NCBI GenBank assembly: GCA_903851365.1 | Contig: CAINOB010000047.1 | Location: forward strand, 1 to 64,000 | Reading direction: 5' to 3' | Source: an uncultured Bacteroidota bacterium | GTDB taxonomy: Bacteria; Bacteroidota; Bacteroidia; Bacteroidales; UBA12481 | DNA length: 64,000 bases | Part shown: positions 29,101 to 36,094 of the stretch, in pieces | How positions within the stretch are numbered: the first letter of the stretch is position 1 | How the letters are laid out: each line of letters starts with the position of its first letter | Made by a program: the position numbers and the translations under genes | The notes under the pieces: model-generated | Told to the model about the DNA's origin: nothing | Database searches by the model: none | Seen by the model: the letters and a program-made list of their open reading frames with translations, nothing else

Positions 29101-29847
29101 GAATTGGCTATCCGCCAACATCTTATCAGGATATTAAAAGGTGGATCCGATGGATGCGGCCTGGGTAGGAAAATTCAGTTGGGCATTCTGTCTACCGATC
29201 TTGGAAAAAAAGGAAAAGAAATTTCCGGGCCCCAGAAAGCTGCCGATGACTTACTCCGGCTTATCAGGGAGGTCCGATTGCAGAAACCGGAAATCTCCAG
29301 GCATAAACTGCTGGTCCGTCAGGCTATCCAGGAAAAGTATGGACAAATCCTGCCAGCCAATGAAGTGAGTGCCGAAATCTTCCGTTACAATTTCTACCTC
29401 TACCAGATTGAAGGCATGAAAAAGGCACGGTTTGCAAGGCTCGATAATCAGGATATTCAGGTCGATCTAAGCCGTCTCCGCGGATTTAGTCCGGTGGATC
29501 CTGCAAATGTTTTTAGCCCTCTGCTGCTAACTCCTAACTTGAATATTGAGCTGAACGCCATCAGTGAAACTTACAGGCAATTGATGGCCCTCCCTAACAG
29601 TCCGGAATTTGCCGCAGGATTCAGTGAGCAGGTTCCTGGTTTATATTTTGCTAAAGGTTATAGTCAGGAAGTAGTAATTAATAACCTGATCATACAATTG
29701 CTGCTCCTTAACGGATTCATCAACGTAAATGACCTCGCACGAGGCAGAATCAGTGAAAAAGTGAACAGGGAAACCGTGGCCTCAGCAAAATATGCGATCT
29801 GCGCGATGTTAATGCCAAAAGGCTCTGATGACAACAAAAATACCTAG
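23191..29847 (+). CDS. Giant fusion protein: PLP aminotransferase domain plus HPr-kinase-like P-loop domain
   Basis: One uninterrupted 2,218-codon frame. Residues 1 to ~480 are mostly helical and charged, with no signal peptide. Residues ~560-1010 form a class I/II aminotransferase: NPFIYFVEEASW (595-606), NDPSNPTG (671-678), FLDEAYND with Asp704/Tyr707, and STTKNLGATGDRLG (745-758). That last motif satisfies the class I PLP-attachment pattern with Lys748 and Arg756. FVRFAIGDY (Arg984) is the expected carboxylate-binding arginine. Residues ~1010-1660 are helical and unrecognised. At 1671-1699, VHGSLFAI and VLISGDSGVGKSE reproduce the HPr kinase/phosphorylase Walker A region, with Lys1698. IAGD (1723-1726) may be the second kinase acidic site, as in HprK/PEPCK folds. 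The tail to 2218 is unrecognised. It is probably cytosolic; reaction and substrate are unknown. Confidence 0.85.
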   Translation: MKLPGQTRLPLNEEARELINLYASLGDRATNILPDGVFEKLKNFIRICHDEQMEPAIQKAAVSQALLEVKEALPGYSDISLMLAPHRNSKAFEFSARRQVFKKRLRTIIDQELVNPAEKQQLENILALHDFSVGTPPTTQQTIDFLYRILVGDEVRVIRKFRDVLGINEDVEEAQWNYLLDVLDQMVNQSTHYTTGAEKENFLARTESTVNFKGLNGLIRTLVSGNADTTIRLLKEEVFTPNSVKVLEFTDAESLLQTMQDDPVSIFAVRITSMRRNIFSKSEMANYLVRCVFIDDSPESRATNTSLVFAFHNGIINTLNKVHTRKMGTPANTQMNLRLILDKVNTQNIKKFKDKIDKKIKDYDQEILDLKKEQLAEPDSPEQDVILYKFDEFASQLIKDRYTLSKLRQYMVLIEQVREPAAQKKVNKELIAEFEERTLDYFYSGNKNLGIATIVEGGGRAQIRTYGEYLLQRKLKPVGEEIVHRCEVILDVIPNTYQRTLHNHFHKNFGFNLFLEKYKAFLTKVENEADNKGRFRNFLIDLGIKDRFDQKNPADQEIIKDFLSKLATLDKTSVSDDVQMIIRDLLFWKGRQPNPFIYFVEEASWEYRDLFPPDRFDINPFDINIELYENGRVDFERLQTKLELIRDTFHLFDDTGTLWDRFCENTVFVINDPSNPTGYTDFNNQSLIAFLKFLNKTQFTLFLDEAYNDAVKLEDPEEPKWRTISRYIMNNFASFPTLGMVTSLSTTKNLGATGDRLGSIAATPARQDVIDYARKIFSSDRANTNSLFMLVNVLEVAELAKTIKIRMDENLPKDASRHKIKLKLEEYIKTAIQANKPEKGSGKSVKGRRVSLFEGSPLHLFLLDELRSLDQLDVLELPDDFKYKGEPFFSYYKEHIVRSLNKFRINKEFRGESNRRMDIAKQVAEEVLAKRPDSGITYLDSDGSYLFNLHILKLDSFHELEAFATALAGERGLAILPYQTGFVRFAIGDYLDGTESSYKIFRKELETAMELFLNYWEKYQQLLSGDPLRTKDPSAILSVIFPKQSGTAIARSILADYAAVSQLKKIVNRSLRIRDIKSVNLPFPADCGVTIHTIATSKNSVIEFFDQIGNCPDLESFVASKAFTKVYETLLPQVYKNIPSLRDLDYNEVTARFGKSTILKYIRSKKEFQPDHHILDELDELLTMKEILMELETLLFSDFKVKLLALKVNGEDLGGDLARLEGYNKILRKYIGELFLHFGLPFDQRATEPGLKGLFSRTLGLFSEITGLQADAFNHSLGLIELRDRLNHFDSPFAADPRPALVELTWRFFKEEVFSDATGQELLWMDYLLTGTEVFVKAWKARVEKLADGVRKFGEGEAALLAASYLQDIFPDECRYIWQSCMKAGGQLITTADLSETVRSQVLFLTGRINATRSTDLFTRYNHYLTKMLQYEYLPQNSSVNEMIQHGYSLHTGFKMDNQLSRKPGFGELRWINRVMEQCGVIAAEKDVQTHTRIATDAKKREYPFHKIDRTGHEPEPFDQSGNGTPRDFIKQMKTRPTSAFFGNRIAKFTETLDPEDYRCKIHDQGLVRELYIFHKSYLKYLTDNFRLLGPQTISLSEVKEFVPDIVLFYGAPEKVISYPRIGYFDLKGPNGNIKTIVTPLKRKVDYFGDIKKPRLTLLNEKVKELGGMPVHGSLFAIEEEDGSLFVVLISGDSGVGKSEMLAALMLKWLRKNLQGIRSIRMIAGDMLHVFPDQQGNLYGIGSEIGDFSRVTDFDPDFIRQYKSLFESSADSNKEDLNSRSTISGLCDIRMPFKIDIFLTASNFSRDEAGIRRYANPENFILYRESHGERKEKSTSSDYPHIQRTLLRYTADKQIVELLGRHGSYLDDILDWIPDTQTGKVYLGSSFKMMDKIDLEEVVSEIFRGKTFARNSQIYTIGKIRFDIIKNRFLATASSEIGEETLLIDRDFFGKMFNALASTPAGNPFIAEEEELAIRQHLIRILKGGSDGCGLGRKIQLGILSTDLGKKGKEISGPQKAADDLLRLIREVRLQKPEISRHKLLVRQAIQEKYGQILPANEVSAEIFRYNFYLYQIEGMKKARFARLDNQDIQVDLSRLRGFSPVDPANVFSPLLLTPNLNIELNAISETYRQLMALPNSPEFAAGFSEQVPGLYFAKGYSQEVVINNLIIQLLLLNGFINVNDLARGRISEKVNRETVASAKYAICAMLMPKGSDDNKNT

Positions 29848-30423
29848 AGCCATCAGGACTACACCGGTTATGCGAAATAATTTGGTCATCACATTTTCGG
29901 TGACCACTTTTCGCAATTTGTGAGAAAACATGATCTTCAGCAGATCAAAGGTCATCAGAGTAAGTATGGTGCAGGCGAAATAATACAGGATTTGAACTCC
30001 ATGAAGATCCAGACTGGATACCGCCACCACCATGGCGCCAAACCAGAATATCAGTACTCCGGGATTAAGGGTATTCAGTGCAAAACCTTTCACAAGCAGA
30101 ATCAAGATCCCCACACCACCCAATGGCTTGACCGTTTCTGCTGGTTTCCGTAGTATGTAGGTGAGTCCGAAAAACATAAAGGCACCACCGGCTACGAGTT
30201 TGAAAATGATATTATTCTCTATGGGTTCCATGAGCTCCGATGCTCCGTAATAGGCAACCATAATACAGGAAATATCACTGAGCCATACCCCAATATTCAA
30301 TACAATAGCAGCCCTGGCACCACGTCTCATCAGTGTTTCCATGACCGTAAAAAAAGCGGGTCCTAAATATGCGCTCAGCAAAAGACCCGTGAGAATTCCC
30401 TTTATTACTATCATCAAGAACAT
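29809..30423 (-). CDS. LysE/RhtB-type amino-acid exporter
   Basis: A 204-residue membrane protein with about six hydrophobic segments. The N-terminal KGILTGLLLSAYLGPAFFTVMETLMRRG is the LysE signature region (normally G-x-x-PGP). ALNTLNPGVLIFWFGAM in the middle is the second conserved helix pair. Family members export lysine, threonine, homoserine or other small amphiphilic compounds. A frame extension to a TTG at 30432 would overlap the -10 box at 30430, so the ATG at 30423 is used. Its last 39 bases overlap the end of the giant PLP/P-loop gene, tail to tail. Position beside three PLP enzymes suggests the exported compound is an amino acid made or altered by them; this is inference. Confidence 0.82.
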   Translation of the reverse strand: MFLMIVIKGILTGLLLSAYLGPAFFTVMETLMRRGARAAIVLNIGVWLSDISCIMVAYYGASELMEPIENNIIFKLVAGGAFMFFGLTYILRKPAETVKPLGGVGILILLVKGFALNTLNPGVLIFWFGAMVVAVSSLDLHGVQILYYFACTILTLMTFDLLKIMFSHKLRKVVTENVMTKLFRITGVVLMALGIFVVIRAFWH

Positions 30424-30429
30424 AGCGCC

Positions 30430-30437
30430 CAAAAATA
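30430..30437 (-). promoter_or_regulatory. -10 element TATTTTTG of the LysE-type gene
   Basis: Read on the minus strand, this is a perfect TAnnTTTG with six bases to the ATG at 30423. The message should have almost no leader. Confidence 0.6.
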
Positions 30438-30467
30438 GACTTTTTTACTATAACCCGGATGGTTTTA

Positions 30468-30475
30468 TATCTTCG
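30468..30475 (+). promoter_or_regulatory. -10 element TATCTTCG of the class V PLP gene
   Basis: A 7/8 match to TAnnTTTG, 24 bases before the ATG at 30500. It is divergent from the LysE-type promoter. Confidence 0.45.
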
Positions 30476-30499
30476 TAGTTACAACTTGAAACGACACGG

Positions 30500-31723
30500 A
30501 TGGACTTAAATTTTACACGATCTTTCTTTCCCGGACTGGAATCGCCTTGGATTTTTATGGATAATGCCGGTGGTTCACAAATCTGTCGAACGGTTACTGA
30601 ACGAATGTTTGATTTTTACCGTAGCTCCCATGTTCAGCTTGGAGCAAGTTATGGCCCTTCGGTAATTGCAACCGAAAGGGTAGCTGAAAGTCAGCGATGG
30701 ATGGCTGAATACATCAATGCTTCTGACCCTTGCGAAGTGATTATGGGCAGCAGCACCAGCCTCCTCCTGAGGATGCTTGCCTCTAACCTCGGCCGGGTTT
30801 TACCCAAAGGCAGTGAGATAATCGTTACCAATTGCGATCATGAAGCCAATATTGGCTGCTGGCGGGAACTGGAAAATTCGGGCATGATCATTAAACCCTG
30901 GAAAATCAACCCTGAAACATTCAAATTGGAATTGCCGGAACTTGAACGGCTGCTAACCCGTCAGACTCGCCTGGTTGCTTTCACGCATAGTTCAAATATA
31001 CTTGGAACCATTAATCCCATTGCTGACATAACAAGGCTGGCTCACACCCATGGCGCCATGGTGTGTGTGGATGGAGTTGCTTATGCCCCGCACAAGCCTG
31101 TAGATGTGGCCCTTTGGAATGTCGATTTCTATGTATTCAGCTTTTACAAAACCTATGGACCTCATTACGCGATGCTTTATGGAAAAAAACAAATACTCGA
31201 TAATCTTCCGGGAAACAACCATTACTTTATCGGTAAGGACCAGTCACCATACAAGTTTCAGCCCGGAAACGTAAATTTTGAGTTTGCCTGGGGCATGTGC
31301 GGATTGCGCGATTATTACAATGCACTTTTTGAATTCCATTTCCCCGGCGACAATGCCTCCGATTTTCGATACCGCCTCAACAAGGTATCTGTCCTGATCA
31401 GCAATCACGAACACTTACTTGGAAACACTTTACTTGCATTTTTAGCCACTAAGCCCAGGGTAAGGATCATTGGTCAGCCAACCGCCACCGAAACCCGCGT
31501 ACCAACCATTTCTTTTATTGTCAATGATACTGATAGTGAATCAGTTGTATTAAAGATGGACAAGGAAATGATCGGAATTCGATTTGGGGATTTCTACGCC
31601 AAACATCTGGTCCGGGATCTTGGGATTGAACGTTACAACGGAGTCGTAAGGATATCAATGGTTCACTATAACACGATTGAAGAAGTCGATAAATTAATTC
31701 TGGCACTGGATAGAATAATCTGA
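30500..31723 (+). CDS. Cysteine desulfurase-like class V PLP enzyme
   Basis: A 407-residue fold-type I enzyme of the class V group, close in pattern to the cysteine desulfurase-like proteins of the VC1184 type. It has WIFMDNAGGSQICRTV at the start, then VTNCDHEANIG, FTHSSNILGTINPI, MVCVDGVAYAPHKPVDV and DFYVFSFYKTYGPHYAML, whose Lys217 is the predicted Schiff-base residue. YKFQPGNVNFE matches the conserved glycine/asparagine segment. I see no obvious mobile catalytic Cys loop of IscS/SufS, so sulfur transfer from cysteine is not assured. No iron-sulfur assembly genes are adjacent. It ends five bases before the convergent C10 peptidase gene. Confidence 0.8.
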   Translation: MDLNFTRSFFPGLESPWIFMDNAGGSQICRTVTERMFDFYRSSHVQLGASYGPSVIATERVAESQRWMAEYINASDPCEVIMGSSTSLLLRMLASNLGRVLPKGSEIIVTNCDHEANIGCWRELENSGMIIKPWKINPETFKLELPELERLLTRQTRLVAFTHSSNILGTINPIADITRLAHTHGAMVCVDGVAYAPHKPVDVALWNVDFYVFSFYKTYGPHYAMLYGKKQILDNLPGNNHYFIGKDQSPYKFQPGNVNFEFAWGMCGLRDYYNALFEFHFPGDNASDFRYRLNKVSVLISNHEHLLGNTLLAFLATKPRVRIIGQPTATETRVPTISFIVNDTDSESVVLKMDKEMIGIRFGDFYAKHLVRDLGIERYNGVVRISMVHYNTIEEVDKLILALDRII

Positions 31724-31728
31724 TCAAT

Positions 31729-34700
31729 TTACCCACTGGTCCGCACAATCTTTATTGGTTTAACCTCCGAACCTGCGGGTTTGATGAAATATATCCCTGG
31801 AGGCAACCCTCTCAGCGAAATTGTATTCTCAGAATCCCCTCTGGCTTCAATTCTTTGATGGTAAACCTCCTTACCCGTAACATCAGTAACCGACAAGTCA
31901 TACTTGCCAGTTATTGAAAAAGACAGATGAATATAATCGGAAAACGGATTGGGATAGGCTGTAAAGAAATTATCAGAAAGCTCCTCAGGCAATTCTGATG
32001 TGGTAACTGTCGTTGATGTGATTTTCAATTCATCCACATAAAACCTGTTTACTGAGGCTTCATCTCTGTATTCATCCAATTGACCCGAAAACTCAATGCT
32101 TTCAGTATGGATAATTCCTTCTGGCACCATCCAGGGCTCGTTGATTAGTATCTGATTGCCGGCCCTGGCATATATGCTGTTGTTCCTTGCATGCCCAAGA
32201 ATTTCATAGTTCATCCAGCGCTGATGATCAACAGTGAAGGTATTGAATAGCTCCTCATTAAGATAAAATCTGCCGATATCCGAGGTATCCCAAACCACCA
32301 TAAGGCTAATGCCATTCATATTTTTAACCGTAAACGAACCATGCTGACCTGCCGGTACAAAAACAGAGAACTGAATGCATAAATAAGGCACCTCGAGATG
32401 ATCTGCTGATAATACCGCACTTGATTTTCCTACTATTTCCAAGCTTTTTAACCCTTCATCGGAATTGGTCGAAACTACACGGGCTTTCTGATTAGCCGGA
32501 ACATCATCGTCTGCGTTAAACCAATAATCCGATTGGTCGGAGAGTGGCTCCCCTTCACGGTAGTCCTCAAATCCATCCTTGAAAGGAAGTTTCCATGCAG
32601 AAGTTGAATACACATCATTCACACCACTATAATAAGTGGAATCAGAGGTGCGTGAAGCCACAACCCAGGAAAAGGCAGATCTTGGTCGCTGGGAAAGAAC
32701 CGCCTTCATCGAGCTAAGCCCTTGCATCAGAGGCGCCAGAGTATCCCCCCTGACAATAAAAAGATCATAAACGCAGCTCTGCCTGGCAGTGTCCGCAATC
32801 CATTGCAGCTCAACCTCCTGACCAACAAGCCGGCTGCCATCCTCAGGGATCACATAACAAGGACTTAAGGGCTGATAATTAGCTGGCCTGCTAACAGAAT
32901 CTACAGCCTCAATTATTATCGGAAGCCAATCATGAAAGCTCTGCCTGGAAATTGGATTCTTATCTAAACCCAAAAAATCGAGCTGCTTAAAAATGTTGTT
33001 TCTGATTAATCCGGATAAATCACTGATCAGGTTATGCTCCAGGTTTATTTTTCTCAAATTGGGCTGGCAGGTAATCCAGTCAGTCGATATTAATTGATTA
33101 TAGGATACATCAAGCTCTTCGAGATTCTGACACCTCTGATTACCCATGGTCCTGATCTGGTTCCTGCAAAGATCAAGCACTTTTAAAAAGGGAGTATAGA
33201 TAAAAAGCCTGCCTGGAGTATTCAATTGATTTCCTGATAGGTTTAGCTCGACCAGGGAAGCCAGTTCGGAGGTCAAGTTTATCGAACGGATTCTGTTATC
33301 TGATACATCAAGCTTGTTTATCGACTTCAATCCATCCGCTAAAAGTATCTTGGTCAATTGGTTATCAGAAATATCAGCACTTTCCAGGTTGACTAGCGAA
33401 GTCAGAAATGAGGACTCCGACAGACTATTGTGTGAAAGATCCAGCCTGATCAGTTCATTCAACCCTGATACAAAACTGGCATCAGCCAGGCCGGTATGCG
33501 AAAGGTTAAGCTCCTCAAGCAAAGGAAGACCACGAATTGATTGATAACTGTTAATCTGGGCATTCGAATATTCTAAAGCTAAAAGACTATGATAACCCTT
33601 GAGGAATTCCAGCGACCCCAACTGGGTTTGCCGGATCCTTAATTCCGATAATCCGGTCATTTTTTCAAGCGCCTCGGGGTGTAACATTTCACGGCCTGTC
33701 CATTCCAGAATCTTCAGCTGGGTCAGGTCTTCCAGGGGCCCGGCATCAAGCGCAAGCCCCGGAAAACCATCAATGACCAACCGTTTTAGGTGATTGCATA
33801 AACTGATGCCTTTCATGTTGATAACCGGTTGATCAATCTCTATTGAAATAAGCCTGCTCAGATCGCCCTCGTAAACATCATGTATCTCAGTGTCGAGAGC
33901 AAACTTCGCCAGGCTCTTTTTTATAACCTGATATAATGCCGGATCATCAGCCGTAAAAAGGTTTCCCCTGACGAACGGCTCCACCGGCCCGATCCATCTG
34001 GATTCCCCATCCTGATAAACGGCCGAAACATATACAAGATGCGTTCCCGGACCTAAAGTGTTGATATCAAAAATAGTGTCCGCTGTTTCCATGAATAGCT
34101 TATCATCAGTGTAAACCCGGCTGAGCTTTGGGCTTTGATCTTTCTCATAGGTCCACGAAATAATGCCGCCTGTTCCGGATGATTTTAGTGTAATATTTTT
34201 AGGAGGCTTCGGCCATGACATGGGCTCAAGTTCAGTAAAAGCTTCGTTCACCGGCATCGTCATCACCGCAGATAAAGGATAATAACCATCAGCGTAGCCA
34301 TCCCAGCCAAGGTTGAAATGGAAAAATCCATCTTCCCTAAATCCGTCGCAAACAAAAGCATGACCTCCGCCGGTTACCAGAACTGGTTTGAAATCTGAAA
34401 GGTTTTGTAAAAAGATTTCGGCCCAGGATTCCGGAGAGAATTTTGATTTTCTCAAAAGTATACCGTTAATATTTCCCAGTTCATGAAAAGCCTCAAGGGT
34501 ACGATGGCTGATTGCTGTTGACCCGGAGGGGCCGTAAGTAGTGTTGAGCAAGATGCCAATATCACTTAAAAAATCACTGGTTTCCAAACTGATTGAAACC
34601 GGTGAATTCTCCATTTCCGCCCATTTATATGTGCTGATCCTGGTGCTTAGGGTCCCGTAGTAGCCACTTTGGAAAGAATGCTGCGTATCAAAAGAATTAA

Positions 34701-35238
34701 AATTCCCATAATACCTTAAAATCTGACCCATGGCTACGGCAACGCATCCAACATACACCCTGCCGTTCGGACCTGTCGGATCGCGCGGACAATAGAAATT
34801 AAAGTATGACCCCTGGCCCCATTTTGTTTGAATTAATGGACCAACATTATTGCTAATCGACTTTAATCCCTTAAGCTTGCCTGGATCCTGCTTTCCTGCA
34901 TCTTCAATGGCCTCCAGCATTTCTTTCTGGGAAGTTGATTCAGCATTGTCTCCAAAAAAAAGATTCTGAAATGAATAGCCAGCAGGAATGATCTCCTCTT
35001 TCGACCTCATCAGGATAACAAAAGAGGCGGGGCAATATCTTTCGTAAATAAACAGGTCACCGTGGCGGCTAATCCTGTCGAACTTAAACTCCCCATTACC
35101 GGAGTGTTGGGGATTATTTTGCAACCAGAATTTCCGGGCAGCATCACTCATCAGGTTATCCTGAGATTTGAGCGCAGGCCACCCGCAAATACCTGCAAGA
35201 AACACCAAAATCAAGCCAATTCTAAAAATAGGTTTCAT
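31729..35238 (-). CDS. Secreted C10 (streptopain-type) cysteine peptidase with leucine-rich repeats and T9SS sorting domain
   Basis: This 1,169-residue protein has a signal peptide (IFRIGLILVFLAGICGWPA). Residues ~30-110 resemble the streptopain pro-region (SFVILMRSKEEIIPAGYSF). The C10 catalytic domain follows, with Cys165 in VYVGCVAVAMGQ, His293 in VTGGGHAFVCDGF and the Trp loop FNLGWDGYADGYY. A fibronectin-like segment lies at ~350-425. Residues ~440-790 are about 14 leucine-rich repeats of 20-22 residues (LEELNLSHTGLADASFV, LIRLDLSHNSLSESSFL). A beta-sandwich follows, and a C-terminal type IX sorting domain closes the chain (FTAYPNPFSDYIHLSF ... GLPPGIYFIKP). It should be secreted by T9SS and perhaps surface-attached. 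The repeats probably select the protein target or host ligand. Confidence 0.88.
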   Translation of the reverse strand: MKPIFRIGLILVFLAGICGWPALKSQDNLMSDAARKFWLQNNPQHSGNGEFKFDRISRHGDLFIYERYCPASFVILMRSKEEIIPAGYSFQNLFFGDNAESTSQKEMLEAIEDAGKQDPGKLKGLKSISNNVGPLIQTKWGQGSYFNFYCPRDPTGPNGRVYVGCVAVAMGQILRYYGNFNSFDTQHSFQSGYYGTLSTRISTYKWAEMENSPVSISLETSDFLSDIGILLNTTYGPSGSTAISHRTLEAFHELGNINGILLRKSKFSPESWAEIFLQNLSDFKPVLVTGGGHAFVCDGFREDGFFHFNLGWDGYADGYYPLSAVMTMPVNEAFTELEPMSWPKPPKNITLKSSGTGGIISWTYEKDQSPKLSRVYTDDKLFMETADTIFDINTLGPGTHLVYVSAVYQDGESRWIGPVEPFVRGNLFTADDPALYQVIKKSLAKFALDTEIHDVYEGDLSRLISIEIDQPVINMKGISLCNHLKRLVIDGFPGLALDAGPLEDLTQLKILEWTGREMLHPEALEKMTGLSELRIRQTQLGSLEFLKGYHSLLALEYSNAQINSYQSIRGLPLLEELNLSHTGLADASFVSGLNELIRLDLSHNSLSESSFLTSLVNLESADISDNQLTKILLADGLKSINKLDVSDNRIRSINLTSELASLVELNLSGNQLNTPGRLFIYTPFLKVLDLCRNQIRTMGNQRCQNLEELDVSYNQLISTDWITCQPNLRKINLEHNLISDLSGLIRNNIFKQLDFLGLDKNPISRQSFHDWLPIIIEAVDSVSRPANYQPLSPCYVIPEDGSRLVGQEVELQWIADTARQSCVYDLFIVRGDTLAPLMQGLSSMKAVLSQRPRSAFSWVVASRTSDSTYYSGVNDVYSTSAWKLPFKDGFEDYREGEPLSDQSDYWFNADDDVPANQKARVVSTNSDEGLKSLEIVGKSSAVLSADHLEVPYLCIQFSVFVPAGQHGSFTVKNMNGISLMVVWDTSDIGRFYLNEELFNTFTVDHQRWMNYEILGHARNNSIYARAGNQILINEPWMVPEGIIHTESIEFSGQLDEYRDEASVNRFYVDELKITSTTVTTSELPEELSDNFFTAYPNPFSDYIHLSFSITGKYDLSVTDVTGKEVYHQRIEARGDSENTISLRGLPPGIYFIKPAGSEVKPIKIVRTSG

Positions 35239-35266
35239 ATCCTTTGTTATGACTCATTTTGTCATA

Positions 35267-35274
35267 CAAACATT
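35267..35274 (-). promoter_or_regulatory. Weak -10 candidate for the C10 peptidase gene
   Basis: On the minus strand AATGTTTG is a 7/8 match to TAnnTTTG, 28 bases before the ATG at 35238. There is no clear upstream TTTG, so confidence is low. Confidence 0.3.
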
Positions 35275-35387
35275 ACATCGGGAGTAGGACTAGTTTGTAA
35301 ATGACCAGCTATTCTTGATAAAAGGGCGATTGAAGAAATATTTTCAAAATCAATTACAACTTTTAGCTATTCAAACCACTTCTGCTG

Positions 35388-35395
35388 TACCTTTG
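35388..35395 (+). promoter_or_regulatory. -10 element TACCTTTG of the trkA-trkH operon
   Basis: A perfect TAnnTTTG, 19 bases before the ATG at 35415. Confidence 0.65.
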
Positions 35396-35414
35396 CCCAA
35401 TATTCTAATACAAT

Positions 35415-36086
35415 ATGTCTGCTCTTAAAATTGCCGTGATTGGATTAGGTCAGTTTGGCCGCGCTATCGCAACAGCATTGACAAAATGCGGTGCTGAAGT
35501 TCTCGCCATCGATAACCGTGAAGAGGTTGTCGACAATATGTCGGACCAGGTATCTGCCGCAGTTACCCTTGACGCTACCGATAAAAAAGCGCTCCAGTCG
35601 GTAAATATTACTGATATGGATGCCGTGGTAGTTGCCATCGGTCAGGATATGGAACAGCTCCTTTTAACCACGGTTTTGGTTATGGAAATGGGCTGCAAAC
35701 GGGTAATCGCAAGAGCAACAGGAAAACGGGTAAGGGTAATCCTCGAAAAGATCGGCGTTCATGAAGTGCTGAGTCCGGAGGTCGAGGTCGGGCAGATCGT
35801 CGCTGAGCGGCTCACTAATCCTAACCTGGTGTCCTATCTTCAATTACCTGATAATTATAGAATTGCTGAAATAAAAACCCCACGGCAGATCATCGGCAGA
35901 ACCTTAGGAAATGTGAACCTTCGTGAAAGATACAGGCTATCATTGGTTACCATTAAATCGATAAAAGAAGGAGAGAGCCATATTGAAGGGGTCGTGGATT
36001 ATGAATTTAAAATTGAGAGTTGCCATACACTTGTCCTTTTCGGTCTTCATAAGGACATTGAACGGTTTGTCGCCATCAATCAATAG
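35415..36086 (+). CDS. trkA: TrkA/KtrA-type potassium channel regulatory subunit
   Basis: A 223-residue cytosolic RCK protein. The N-terminal Rossmann domain has KIAVIGLGQFGRAIA (nucleotide-binding GxGxxG, Gly10-Gly15), AIDNREE (acidic residue binding ribose) and LDATDKKAL. The C-terminal TrkA-C domain starts near residue 135 and includes LPDNYRIAEIKTPRQIIGRT. Such subunits bind ATP/ADP or NAD(H) and gate the membrane potassium transporter. The transporter gene follows eight bases later, confirming the pair. The single-RCK length is of the KtrA type, whereas E. coli TrkA has two RCK units. Confidence 0.93.
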   Translation: MSALKIAVIGLGQFGRAIATALTKCGAEVLAIDNREEVVDNMSDQVSAAVTLDATDKKALQSVNITDMDAVVVAIGQDMEQLLLTTVLVMEMGCKRVIARATGKRVRVILEKIGVHEVLSPEVEVGQIVAERLTNPNLVSYLQLPDNYRIAEIKTPRQIIGRTLGNVNLRERYRLSLVTIKSIKEGESHIEGVVDYEFKIESCHTLVLFGLHKDIERFVAINQ

Positions 36087-36094
36087 ATTCCCAA

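Noticed and set aside
23191-29847. Giant gene as two genes joined by an assembly error
   Set aside because: The frame is continuous and codon use looks even throughout, with no internal start and promoter between the domains that I can see; still worth confirming in relatives.
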